Of a stretch of 64,000 bases of DNA, positions 7,978 to 15,685 are shown one piece after another (the first letter of the stretch is position 1; each line of letters begins with the position of its first letter). The notes under the pieces were generated by a model that was not told where the DNA came from, made no database searches, and saw only the letters and a program-made list of their open reading frames with translations. Source of the DNA: Alphaproteobacteria bacterium (GTDB taxonomy: Bacteria > Pseudomonadota > Alphaproteobacteria > Reyranellales > Reyranellaceae). The position numbers were made by a program, and so were the translations under genes. The stretch is from positions 372,001 through 436,000 of the forward strand of contig JAHBYP010000002.1 of assembly GCA_019635875.1 (NCBI GenBank), in the 5' to 3' direction.

Positions 7978-8835
7978 CTAACCTTCGACCACGGCCTTGA
8001 AGCGGCGCATGGTTTCGACCTGCTGGTCGAACGTCGTCAGGCGGTACATCGGCTGCAGCATCACCATCTGCGCGCCGAGCCGCTTCCAGCCCTCGGCCGC
8101 CTTGCCCCAGAGATCCTCGTCGGGCTCGTGCATGCGCAGCCAGGCCTCGAGCCCGAACGTCTGGGGATCGCGGCCGAACGCCTTCAGGTGCTGATGCAGC
8201 AGCGCGAGCTTGGCTTCGCCCTGCGCGTCGGGGGCGAGGATCGGCATCCAGCCGTCGCCCAGCCGCGCGCAGCGCTTGATCACCGCCTCGGACGAGCCGC
8301 CGAACCAGATCGGGATCGGCCGCTGCACCGGCGCCGGCAGGATGTTCACGTCGGTCAGCTTGTGGAAGCGGCCCTCGAAGGTGACGAAGTCCTCGACCCA
8401 CAGGCGGCGCATCACCTCGATCTGCTCGGCCTGGCGCGCGCCGCGCGTCTTCCAGTCCATGCCGAGCGCCTCGTACTCGACGTGGTTCCAGCCGACGCCC
8501 ACGCCCAGGCGCACGCGGCCGCCGCTCAGCACGTCGACCTGGGCCGCCTGCTTGGCGACCAGCCCGGCCTGGCGCTGCGGCAGGATCAGCACGCCACTGC
8601 ACAGCTTGATGGTCTTGGTGACGGCGGCGATGAAGGCCATCGTCGTGAAGGTCTCGTGGAACGGATCGTGCTCGCTGTAGGTCGGCTTCCAATCGCCGCG
8701 CGGCGCCGCGCCGAAGACGTGATCGGCGACCTCGATGCAGTGATAGCCCATGCCCTCGACCGCCTGCGCCCAGTCGCGGATCTTCGCGGGATCGGTGCCG
8801 ATGTCGCGCGTGGGAAAGAGAGCGTTGACCAGCAT
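7978..8835 (-). CDS. LLM-class flavin-dependent oxidoreductase (F420/FMN)
   Basis: A 285-residue bacterial-luciferase-like TIM-barrel protein. Supporting motifs are IEVADHVFG near the N-terminus, LCSGVLILPQRQAGLVAKQAA and VDVLSGGRVRLGVGVGWN in the middle, and PIPIWFGGSSEAVIKR at about residue 170. These are standard for the TIGR03619-like, probably F420-dependent branch. Family members carry out hydride transfer or monooxygenation on diverse small molecules; the substrate here is unknown. ATG 8835 (MLVNALFPTRD) is preferred, with GGAG upstream, over longer frames rich in proline. It is monocistronic by spacing. Confidence 0.85.
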   Translation of the reverse strand: MLVNALFPTRDIGTDPAKIRDWAQAVEGMGYHCIEVADHVFGAAPRGDWKPTYSEHDPFHETFTTMAFIAAVTKTIKLCSGVLILPQRQAGLVAKQAAQVDVLSGGRVRLGVGVGWNHVEYEALGMDWKTRGARQAEQIEVMRRLWVEDFVTFEGRFHKLTDVNILPAPVQRPIPIWFGGSSEAVIKRCARLGDGWMPILAPDAQGEAKLALLHQHLKAFGRDPQTFGLEAWLRMHEPDEDLWGKAAEGWKRLGAQMVMLQPMYRLTTFDQQVETMRRFKAVVEG

Positions 8836-9122
8836 GGGAACTCCGGCGGCGGGAGGATGACGGCCGGCGATTGTCGGGGTGAATGGGGTTGGAGGCAAAT
8901 GCGGTGGTGGTGGCACGTGAGCACGCGCGAATGGCTACGGGTAGTGCCGAGGAACACGTCGGAGGACCGGCGCCGGTAGGGCTGTGGCCCTTTATTACCT
9001 CGCTAGTTGCCGAGGGTCTCGATTGAGCTACCCACTACGCCAACCGTGAGCACCCTTTGCGTCCATCTCTGGTTGCACAACATGCGGCAAACCTCCAAAA
9101 TCAGTAATCTACAGATGCGCTA
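8836..9122. other. Intergenic stretch, no feature recognised
   Basis: About 290 bp between the LLM gene start and the left end of the insertion sequence. It is less GC-rich toward the IS. A short tRNA-like D-arm string on the minus strand near 9020-9045 has no acceptor or anticodon stem around it, so no RNA gene is called. Confidence 0.5.
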
Positions 9123-9960
9123 GGCGCTGTTTACAAAGCTATTGACGGCTGAATCGCGGATTGATTCAAGGATTCCCTCTGAAGGAGGGAAGCGTGAGCC
9201 GTGGCGATCTGAGCGAAGGTGAGTGGCGGATCTTGCAGGCGACGCTGCCAAAGCGGCGAACCGGCCGACCGCCCGAGGATTTGCGCGGAACGATCAACGG
9301 CATCCTGTGGCGCATCCGCACTGGCACGCCGTGGCGCGACGTGCCGGAGAAGTACGGCAAGTGGATGAAGGTCTACCAGCGCTTCCGACGCTGGAGCCAG
9401 ACCGGCGTGTGGGAGGCGATCGCCACCACGCTGGCCCAGGCGATGGCCGATAACCGCCATCACAGCATCGACAGCACGACGGTTCGGGGGCATGTGTCGG
9501 CCGCCGGCGCAAAAGGGGGACTCGCGAACAGGCTTTTGGCCAGTCGCGGGGCGGGTTCACCAGTAAGGTTCACTGTATCTGTGACGCTGGCGGCATCCCG
9601 CTCGGCTTCCACCTCACGCCCGGCGAAGCGGCCGACTGCAAGGCGTACGAGGTCCTGATCGAGTTGCCTGAGCGAGCGCCCGAGGCACTGCTCGCCGACA
9701 AGGGCTACGACACCAATGCCATCCGCGATGACCTCAAGCGCCGCGACATCCGTGCCGTCATACCGCCGCGCTCGAACCGGACTGGCAACATCCGCTGGAA
9801 CAAGCGCGACTACAAACAGCGCAATCGCATCGAGCGCAGCTTCGGCCATCTCAAGATCAACCGCGCCGTCGCCACCCGCTACGACAAGCTCGCCCGATCC
9901 TTCCTCGACACGCTACACTTGGCACTCATCCGCCGCTTGTTGCGGTTTGTAAACAGCGCC
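9123..9960 (+). mobile_element. Complete IS5-family insertion sequence (IS427-like)
   Basis: An 838-bp element bounded by perfect 15-bp inverted repeats (GGCGCTGTTTACAAA). The flanks read C-TA on the left and TA-G on the right, consistent with insertion into CTAG with TA duplication. It encodes a DDE transposase in two overlapping frames joined by a -1 shift. The transposase stop codon TAG is supplied by the right flank, outside the inverted repeat. Ends and frames look intact, so it may still be active. Confidence 0.9.
9194..9658 (+). CDS. IS5-family transposase, frame A
   Basis: 154 residues from GTG 9194, which has GGAGGG at ideal distance; an upstream in-frame start at 9161 lacks one. 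It contains the N-terminal DUF4096-type helix-turn-helix region (GEWRILQATLPKR, GILWRIRTGTPWRDVP) and the first catalytic Asp in HSIDSTTVRGH. Homology to the family stops after the A4G5 run at 9511-9519; the remaining codons are out of frame. The codons read GCA AAA GGG GGA across the run, a classic slippery site for -1 frameshifting. Confidence 0.85.
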   Translation: MSRGDLSEGEWRILQATLPKRRTGRPPEDLRGTINGILWRIRTGTPWRDVPEKYGKWMKVYQRFRRWSQTGVWEAIATTLAQAMADNRHHSIDSTTVRGHVSAAGAKGGLANRLLASRGAGSPVRFTVSVTLAASRSASTSRPAKRPTARRTRS

Positions 9961-9963
9961 TAG
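9514..9963 (+). CDS. IS5-family transposase, frame B (made by -1 frameshift)
   Basis: The -1 frame continues the transposase directly after the A4G5 run: REQAFGQSRGGFTSK, then CDAGGIPLGFHLTPGEAADC. The second catalytic Asp is in LLADKGYDTN and the Glu in NRIERSFGHLK. No good independent start exists before TTG 9664, so the product is most likely an A-B fusion of about 255 residues. The frame ends at TAG 9961-9963, created by the insertion target. Confidence 0.85.
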   Translation, partial: RGTREQAFGQSRGGFTSKVHCICDAGGIPLGFHLTPGEAADCKAYEVLIELPERAPEALLADKGYDTNAIRDDLKRRDIRAVIPPRSNRTGNIRWNKRDYKQRNRIERSFGHLKINRAVATRYDKLARSFLDTLHLALIRRLLRFVNSA

Positions 9964-9995
9964 GCAAGCATATCATCAAGCGTGCTGGGGGATTC

Positions 9996-11726
9996 ATGGC
10001 AACCTTGATTGAAGACACCATCATTGAAGAGCGCGTGAAGCGCATCAGCAAGGCCAATTCCCTGCCGCCCGACATGGCCTTTCTCACATGGGTACACTCT
10101 CTACTATTTGATACAGACGAGGGTGAAATTCCTAAGGGTGAGCTGATCGAAGGTAGCGGGGAGAAGCAGCTAGACACGATAAATGTTGACGACGACTCTC
10201 AGAGCGAAAGTGCAACGGTCTCCTTCCTGCAAGCAAAGAGGACGGGAGGCTTCTCGTCAAATTCACTGGTGCTCCTGAGCAATGGACTATCATGGGTATT
10301 TGAAGCAGATGAAGACAAGCTTGCCGGTTTGAAGAATGTTGCTCTCCGCAATAAGATCACGGAAATCCGCGACTTGCTGCAAGAGTATGGTCCGAGCAAA
10401 TTAACCGTGCGCGTATATATGGTCACAAAAGGTAGCGCGAAAGATCTTTCAAATGAATATCAGGAGGAGCGCTCACGATTCATCCAAAAATGGTCTAATC
10501 GGTACTTTAGTGCTTTCACGCTTCATGAGCTGGGCGCCATCGAGATCATCGAGCGTATGCAGATTGCCGACGGCGCAGCTCCAATCAATGAGCGGATCAA
10601 GATCGAGTATGACGTAAACAAGGGTTCGGTCCTTCAACTCGTTAGTGAAGGGGTGCGGTCGATACTATGCACGGTCACGGGTGCTGAACTCGCAAGGCTC
10701 GCATCTCTACAGCCGGAAAACTCAATTTTTGAAAGGAACATACGGAGGCATCTGGGCCTCAGGGGCAAGGTAAACTCAGAGATCTACGAATCCTGCACCA
10801 ACCCCGATAGATCCAAATTTTTTTGGTTCATGAACAATGGGATCACGATGACGTGCGACAAGTTTGATCCCGTCTTGGAGCCCGGTAAGGCCAACATAAG
10901 AGTGGAGAACGCTCAAATCGTAAACGGGTGTCAGACGTCCATGACCCTTCGAAGAGCAAGCGAAGACAAAAAGCTGAGGGCTGACGTAAAGGTACAGCTC
11001 AAGATTTATGAAACAAATGCTCCGGAATTCACAGATAGCATTGTACTTGCTACCAACCAGCAAAACTCTATTAAGAACAGAGATCTATTTTCGAATCGGC
11101 GCTCGCAGCTCCATTTACAACAAGCAATTAAGGATCAGTTTGGGCTTCACTATGAACGCAAGGCCAACGAATTTAAGGATCAGAACATTGACCGATCCAA
11201 GATCATAAATAATGAGAAGGCAGGACAAGCCTACCTTGCAGTGTGCCTAAGACAACCGACCGTTGCTCGAGCGCAGAAGTATAAGGTTTTCGACGATGAC
11301 TGGTACACCAGCATCTTCGAGAAGATAGACCCTGGTCACTTCGTTCTTTCGGATGCAATCGTCAAATACTGCCAGCAGCAGACGGATGCAGAACTTATGG
11401 TAGGCACGGAGTCGTCACGCAAATACAACCTCGGTCTGTATGGGGTGTTTCACCTTTCTTCTGTCTTTGGACGCCATCTTCTCGGCTCGGGGAAGTGGCC
11501 AACAAGCGGGAGTGCAGACTATCGCAGCGCCCTTAAGACCGTCATGCGCCGGGAGAAGGGTGCCGCAAAGATTTTTGACCAATCTGTAAAGACCATGTTG
11601 AGCATCATGGCCAAAGCCAAACTGTCAAAAGGCGAATGGAATAACTACTTCAAGAGCAGCAGAAGTTATAGAGATATAAACGTACACTTTGATCACGAAT
11701 CCACGCCGAGAAGGAGGAAATCCTAG
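9996..11726 (+). CDS. AIPR-family protein (abortive phage infection type)
   Basis: A 576-residue protein matching the AIPR family by its central signature: FFWFMNNGITMTCDKF, IVNGCQTSMTL and IVLATNQQNSIKNRDLF at roughly residues 275-360. The N-terminal part holds a short FLQAKRTGG-type segment resembling restriction-endonuclease-like motifs found in related proteins. AIPR proteins include phage-abortive-infection factors and restriction-linked genes. The base composition is clearly more AT-rich than the surroundings and codon use differs (many AAA, ATA, TTT), pointing to horizontal transfer. It lies 35 bp after the IS and 38 bp before a co-directional DUF2971 gene. GGGGGA precedes the ATG. Confidence 0.85.
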   Translation: MATLIEDTIIEERVKRISKANSLPPDMAFLTWVHSLLFDTDEGEIPKGELIEGSGEKQLDTINVDDDSQSESATVSFLQAKRTGGFSSNSLVLLSNGLSWVFEADEDKLAGLKNVALRNKITEIRDLLQEYGPSKLTVRVYMVTKGSAKDLSNEYQEERSRFIQKWSNRYFSAFTLHELGAIEIIERMQIADGAAPINERIKIEYDVNKGSVLQLVSEGVRSILCTVTGAELARLASLQPENSIFERNIRRHLGLRGKVNSEIYESCTNPDRSKFFWFMNNGITMTCDKFDPVLEPGKANIRVENAQIVNGCQTSMTLRRASEDKKLRADVKVQLKIYETNAPEFTDSIVLATNQQNSIKNRDLFSNRRSQLHLQQAIKDQFGLHYERKANEFKDQNIDRSKIINNEKAGQAYLAVCLRQPTVARAQKYKVFDDDWYTSIFEKIDPGHFVLSDAIVKYCQQQTDAELMVGTESSRKYNLGLYGVFHLSSVFGRHLLGSGKWPTSGSADYRSALKTVMRREKGAAKIFDQSVKTMLSIMAKAKLSKGEWNNYFKSSRSYRDINVHFDHESTPRRRKS

Positions 11727-11764
11727 CTACTTTCACGGTGTTGCGAAGAGGAAAGGGGGAGAGT

Positions 11765-12388
11765 ATGGCGACGTTCGTGAATCGATACACCGATCTGACG
11801 GCTTTGCTGCATATTTTGCGCTCCAAGAGGATTACCCTTCTCAATCCGCAGACATGGGACGATCGTAACGATGCCTACTACATGTCTGTATACAAGCAAC
11901 GAGCGAAAGCAGAGAGCGTACTTGCTCTGTGCTTTGCCGAGTGCACCGAGACCTATCATCATTGGCGTGTCTTTTCGCACGGCGCCAATGGTGTTTGCAT
12001 TAGATTCCTTAAGACAAAACTCCTTAACTCTCTAAAGTCCAATTCTGACATTACTCATCGAAGTGTGCGGTATGCTACGCTCACGGAGATGGGGTCTCGC
12101 AAAGTTAAAACAGATGATCTTCCTTTCCTCAAGAGGAAGCCGTACGTGGACGAGAAGGAGTATCGGATTGTTTATACCTCCAAAACAGATCGGAATGAGT
12201 TTCTAGATCACCCAATAGATCTGAAGTGGATTGAGAAGATCACTTTGAGCCCATGGATGCCAAAGGCGCTTTACGAGGCATCAAAAGCAACTCTGAAGGA
12301 GCTTCCTGATTGTTCAAACCTTAGGGTGGCGCGGTCCACTCTTATTGACAATGAGAGGTGGAAAAACTTCGCATCCTTAGGGCCTTAG
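11765..12388 (+). CDS. DUF2971 family protein
   Basis: A 207-residue protein beginning FVNRYTDLTALLHILRSKRI, then LLNPQTWDDRNDAYY and, after LALCFAECTETYHHWRVFS, GANGVCIRF. This order (opening YTD/LxxIL, NP-x-x-WDDxND, CF-x-x-x-x-x-x-x-x-WxxFS) is the DUF2971 hallmark. The biochemical role is unknown; relatives are often found in defence or mobile contexts. ATG 11765 has GGGGGAGAG upstream. AT-rich like the AIPR gene and separated from it by 38 nt, so both probably came in together and are co-transcribed. Confidence 0.8.
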   Translation: MATFVNRYTDLTALLHILRSKRITLLNPQTWDDRNDAYYMSVYKQRAKAESVLALCFAECTETYHHWRVFSHGANGVCIRFLKTKLLNSLKSNSDITHRSVRYATLTEMGSRKVKTDDLPFLKRKPYVDEKEYRIVYTSKTDRNEFLDHPIDLKWIEKITLSPWMPKALYEASKATLKELPDCSNLRVARSTLIDNERWKNFASLGP

Positions 12389-12408
12389 GGCTTCCGCTTA
12401 GCCGGGAC

Positions 12409-13045
12409 TCATTTCTCGTACCGTGTCGCCTCGCGGTTCCACTTCAGCCCCGTCACCTCGCCCGGCGTGTCGATCACCCCGCAGTACCGCACCTTCGCGA
12501 CCTTGATCGTCGTCGTGCCGTCGGGGCCCAGGCTCTCGCGGTGGATCACCACGCCGATGTCGGGCTTGTTGGCCCAGTGCGCGGAGTCGGCGATGTCGTA
12601 GAGGCTGGGCGTCGGGTAGCGGCCGCTGTCGCGCGCGCGCAGCAGCTTGGCGGGATGGGCCACGACGATCAGGTGGACGCGGTGCTGGTGCGCCATGGCA
12701 GGAGATTCCTCGCTTCGCTCGGAATGACGGGGGTGAGGATCGTGCACAGCGAGGCTCATGTCGGGCGGATGCACGTGGTCCATCTCGTTCCACGAGTCGA
12801 TTACCAGAACGTCGGCGTCGAAGCGGCGCACCGCGGCGGCGGCGCGCTCCAGCACCCGGGCGAGATCGACGTCCTCGCCCGGCACCATGAAGGAGCGGCC
12901 GCGATCTGCGCCGCGCTCCCGCCGTGCCCGCGTGAGAGGAGCGCAGCGCGCAGCGGCGGTCGAGTGCGGCATCTGCTCGACGCTGGCGAATCCGGTGCCT
13001 GGCCGTGCCGCCAGGCCAGCCGGCTGCAGACCTCGTTGACGACGC
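12409..13045 (-). pseudogene. Decayed C-terminal copy of the phage primase-helicase gene
   Basis: The minus strand encodes recognisable pieces of the helicase found intact at 14047-15645: VNEVCSRLAWRHG, then FMVPGEDVDLARVLERAAAA, DADVLVIDSWNEMDH, HRVHLIVVAHPAKL and a tail ending NREATRYEK. The segment after VNEVC is shifted between frames and shortened. About 50 bp between the WNEMDH and HRVHL motifs are replaced by half an R2 repeat (residues HSERSEES). No Walker A region remains. The copy begins exactly where the DUF1330 gene ends, suggesting a rearrangement join. It cannot make a working helicase. Confidence 0.8.
12704..12728. repeat. R2 half-element inside the helicase pseudogene
   Basis: A single R2 arm (CTCGCTTCGCTCGGAATGAC) sits between conserved helicase motifs and replaces the corresponding sequence of the intact paralogue. 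Confidence 0.65.
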
Positions 13046-13336
13046 CTACACCCCTTCGACGATGCGGATGTCGCGCTCGGCTCCACCGCCGAGCGCGGCC
13101 AGGGCTTTCTGGTAGGCCGGGCTGTCATGCGCCGCCTGGGCATGCTGCACGCTGTCGAACTCGATGACCACCGTGCGCTGCTGGAGGCCGGCTTCATAGA
13201 GGTGCGTCGGCATTCCCCGCACCAGGATTCGCCCGCCGGCGGCGGTGATCGCCGGGCCGGCGAGCTCGGCATAGGCGGCCAGCGCATCCGGGTTGCTGAC
13301 CGATCGATACATGGCGACCCAATAGGCTTTGGCCAT
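13046..13336 (-). CDS. DUF1330 domain protein
   Basis: A 96-residue protein of the DUF1330 dimeric ferredoxin-like fold: MAKAYWVAMYRSVSNPDALA, then GRILVRG, VVIEFDSVQHAQAAHDS and YQKALAALGGGAERDIRIVEGV. Function unknown; relatives are small cytoplasmic dimers. ATG 13336 has GAGGAG 9 nt upstream. Its stop codon abuts the decayed helicase copy. It lies among phage-type genes but is itself an ordinary chromosomal family. Confidence 0.85.
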   Translation of the reverse strand: MAKAYWVAMYRSVSNPDALAAYAELAGPAITAAGGRILVRGMPTHLYEAGLQQRTVVIEFDSVQHAQAAHDSPAYQKALAALGGGAERDIRIVEGV

Positions 13337-13436
13337 CGTGACTTTACTCCTCGCGCTGCCTTCATTTGCGCGCAACAGGCTGCGCAAGCGCCGGTGTCAC
13401 CGCAAGCCCTATCGCAATGGGCACCGTTCGGTAGCA

Positions 13437-14054
13437 TCAACAGGCTGAATCCAAAGGCGCTTCCTCATCATCCCCCCTCCACCGCCCCTCCACCCACGCC
13501 ATCCGCGGCCGCCAGTCGGTCGTGTCGTCCGCGCCCTTGCCCAGATTGCACGGCCGGCACAGCACCTGGAGGTTGCCCGGGTCGAGCGCCAGCTCGGGGT
13601 GGTCGCGGCGCGGCAGGATGTGGTCGACCTGGATGATCGCCTCCGGCCCGGTGGCGCCGCAGCACTGGCAGCGCGGGCCGTGGCGGCGCAGCGTGTCGTA
13701 GCGCAGCGTCAGCCATTCGCGCGAGGCGTAGAAGCCGGCGCCGGTCGCGGCGAAGCGCAGCGGCGGCATCGGCGCGTCGCAGGCAGGCTGGCGCTCGACG
13801 ATGGCGATGCCGTTGTGGCCGCCGAGCAGGCGATAGAACGCGTCGTCGAGCAGCTGCTCCAGCCCGTCGGCCCAGCGCCGCGCCTGCACCTCGACGTCGT
13901 AGAACGCGCAGGCCTTGGAGTCGCAGAAGATCGTCGCCAGCCGGCGGCGCGTGTCGTGGGGCAGCGCCGCCAGCACGCGGGCCATGGCGTCGATCTCGCT
14001 TCGCAGGCCGCAGCGGCTTTGCAGGCTCACGCCGTCGATCACCACCTCAAGCAT
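13437..14054 (-). CDS. HNH endonuclease
   Basis: A 205-residue protein whose C-terminal half carries a zinc-ribbon HNH nuclease: CQCCGATGPEAIIQVDHILP (first Cys pair and catalytic DH), then NLQVLCRPCNLGKG (Asn, second Cys pair). REWLTLRYDTLRRHG just before is typical of phage HNH proteins. The N-terminal half is unassigned. The ATG overlaps the stop of the primase-helicase by 8 nt, so it is translationally coupled as the last gene of the replication block. Phage HNH proteins of this type often assist packaging or homing; which applies here is unclear. Confidence 0.85.
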   Translation of the reverse strand: MLEVVIDGVSLQSRCGLRSEIDAMARVLAALPHDTRRRLATIFCDSKACAFYDVEVQARRWADGLEQLLDDAFYRLLGGHNGIAIVERQPACDAPMPPLRFAATGAGFYASREWLTLRYDTLRRHGPRCQCCGATGPEAIIQVDHILPRRDHPELALDPGNLQVLCRPCNLGKGADDTTDWRPRMAWVEGRWRGDDEEAPLDSAC

Positions 14055-15645
14055 CGTTCGTCTCCTGTCTCTCGTAGCGTGTCGCCTCCCGGTTCCAGCG
14101 CAGCCCGCTCACCTCGCCCGGCGTGCCGATCACGCCGCAATAGCGCACCTTCGCCACCTTGATCGTGGTCGTGCCCTCGGGCCCCAGGCTCTCGCGGTGC
14201 ACGACGATGCCGAGCTCCGGCTTGTTGGCCCAATGCGCGGAGTCGGAGATGTCGTAGAGGCTGGGCGTCGGGTAGCGGCCGCTCTCGCGGCTGCGCTGCA
14301 GCTTGGCGGGATGCGCCACGACGATCAGGTGCACGCGGTGCTTGCGCGCGAACTTCCTGAACTGCTTGATGGCGAAGCCGGTGTACTCGGTGAGGTTCAT
14401 GTCGGGCGGACGCACGTGGTCCATCTCGTTCCAGGGGTCGATCACCAGCACGTCGGCATCGAAGCGGCGCACCGCGGCGGCGGCGCGCTCGAGCACCCAG
14501 GCGAGATCGACGTCCTCGTCCTCGTCGGGCACCATGAAAGAGAAGCGCTTCTCGATCCACGCATCGGCGGCGGCGAGCTGCGCCTCGGTCATGTCGCGTT
14601 CGGCGATGCCGGCGTGGAACGAGCGGAGCGCGCGGCGGTGGTCGAGCTGCGGCAGCTGCTCGAAGCTGGCGAAGCAGGTGTTCCAGCCGTGCCGCCAGGC
14701 CAGCCGGCAGCACACCTCGTTGACGAAGCTCGACTTGCCGTGGCCGGGGATGCCGGTCACCACCACCAGATCGCCGCGTCGCGCGCGGTAGTGCTCGTCG
14801 AGCCCGGCGACGCCGATCGGCAGCGCCGGCGAGACGTCGGGCGGCGGCAGCTGCGAGAGGCGATGGATGCCGGGCACCGGGTACCACGGCGCATCGCGCA
14901 GCGCCTCGCGTACGCCGCGCGCGTCGTGGCGCATCAGCACGTCGTTGAGGTCCTTGCACTCGGGCGGATAGCGCAGCCAGCGGCAGCGCGACTTGCCCAG
15001 GCGCAGCGCCAGGTCGGCCAGCAGATTGGCGCCCGGCCCGTCGCCGTCGACGGCGAGGATGATCTGGCGCACATCCTTGAGCAGCGCCTCGGCGGCGTCG
15101 AGATAGGCGTATTTGCGACCCGAGTCGTCGGCGCCCAGCGCCTCCATCGGCGCGCCGCCGGGCACGCTGACGGTGCGCGGGAAGCCGCATTGCAGCGCCA
15201 CCACGGCGTCGAGCTCGCCCTCGGTGACGATCAGCGGCTCCTCGGCGAAGGTCGGATCGGCGAGGCAGTCGACATTCCACAGGATCTGCCGGCCGCCCTT
15301 GTCCTGGCTGAAGCGCTTCTCGGCGCCCAGGGTGCGGTACTTGGTGTTCACCTGCCGGCCGCCCTCGAGATAGGGGATGGCGATCCAGTCAGCGCCCAGC
15401 CGCGCGCAGGCGCCCACGCCAAGCCTCGCCAGCAGCGCGACGTCGAGATGCCGTCCATCGAGCAGGCCCTGCAGGCGCCCGGTCAAAGGCTCGTACCCCG
15501 CCCTTCCATCCGCAGTGGTGGCAGAGCCAGACGGCCCGGTCGCGCTCGATGGTGACGCTGAGGCAGCGCTCGGTGCGGTGTCGTCGGTGTGGGCTGCATC
15601 GGGGGCAGAGCGTGCGGTGCGTGCCGTCGCGTTGTTGGCGGACAT
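14047..15645 (-). CDS. Phage-type primase-helicase, TOPRIM and RecA-like helicase portion
   Basis: Continuous frame for the TOPRIM and DnaB/Twinkle-like parts of a T7 gp4-style replication protein. TOPRIM motifs are PLIVTEGELDAVVAL and IILAVDGDGPGANL. Helicase motifs are Walker A GIPGHGKSSF, Walker B DADVLVIDPWNEMDH and HLIVVAHPAKL. The first 40 or so codons of this frame overlap the zinc-finger portion in another frame and are unlike protein; true homology starts at GYEPLTGRLQGLLDG, about 15495. The zinc domain and this part are therefore split by a one-base insertion. The product should unwind duplex DNA and prime synthesis at a replication fork. Confidence 0.8.
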   Translation of the reverse strand: MSANNATARTARSAPDAAHTDDTAPSAASASPSSATGPSGSATTADGRAGYEPLTGRLQGLLDGRHLDVALLARLGVGACARLGADWIAIPYLEGGRQVNTKYRTLGAEKRFSQDKGGRQILWNVDCLADPTFAEEPLIVTEGELDAVVALQCGFPRTVSVPGGAPMEALGADDSGRKYAYLDAAEALLKDVRQIILAVDGDGPGANLLADLALRLGKSRCRWLRYPPECKDLNDVLMRHDARGVREALRDAPWYPVPGIHRLSQLPPPDVSPALPIGVAGLDEHYRARRGDLVVVTGIPGHGKSSFVNEVCCRLAWRHGWNTCFASFEQLPQLDHRRALRSFHAGIAERDMTEAQLAAADAWIEKRFSFMVPDEDEDVDLAWVLERAAAAVRRFDADVLVIDPWNEMDHVRPPDMNLTEYTGFAIKQFRKFARKHRVHLIVVAHPAKLQRSRESGRYPTPSLYDISDSAHWANKPELGIVVHRESLGPEGTTTIKVAKVRYCGVIGTPGEVSGLRWNREATRYERQETNDA

Positions 15646-15685
15646 GGATGCCCTCGCGGATCAGGAGGTCGATGGGGTCGGTCAC
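15389..15685 (-). CDS. Primase zinc-ribbon portion (5' part of the split primase-helicase)
   Basis: From GTG 15685, overlapping the stop of the upstream gene as GTGA, this frame reads MTDPIDLLIREGIHV, then CPRC about 10 residues later and LCHHCGWKGG: the CHC2-type zinc ribbon that opens gp4/DnaG-like primases. After GWKGGV (about 15496) it no longer resembles a primase, while the +1 frame picks up with YEPLTG. The junction lies in a G/C run (ccccgccc at 15496-15503 on the plus strand), a common place for a one-base slip. Either the gene is broken, or the base is a sequencing error, or ribosomes shift. Confidence 0.7.
   Translation of the reverse strand: MTDPIDLLIREGIHVRQQRDGTHRTLCPRCSPHRRHRTERCLSVTIERDRAVWLCHHCGWKGGVRAFDRAPAGPARWTASRRRAAGEAWRGRLRAAGR

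Noticed and set aside
8990..9060. tRNA gene or att site beside the IS
   Set aside because: A D-arm-like string on the minus strand is not accompanied by acceptor, anticodon or T-arm stems.
12409..13440. A single 343-residue minus-strand gene covering the helicase-like tail
   Set aside because: Its first half is an out-of-frame reading of the DUF1330 gene; only the remainder shows broken helicase homology, so it is called a pseudogene plus a separate DUF1330 gene.
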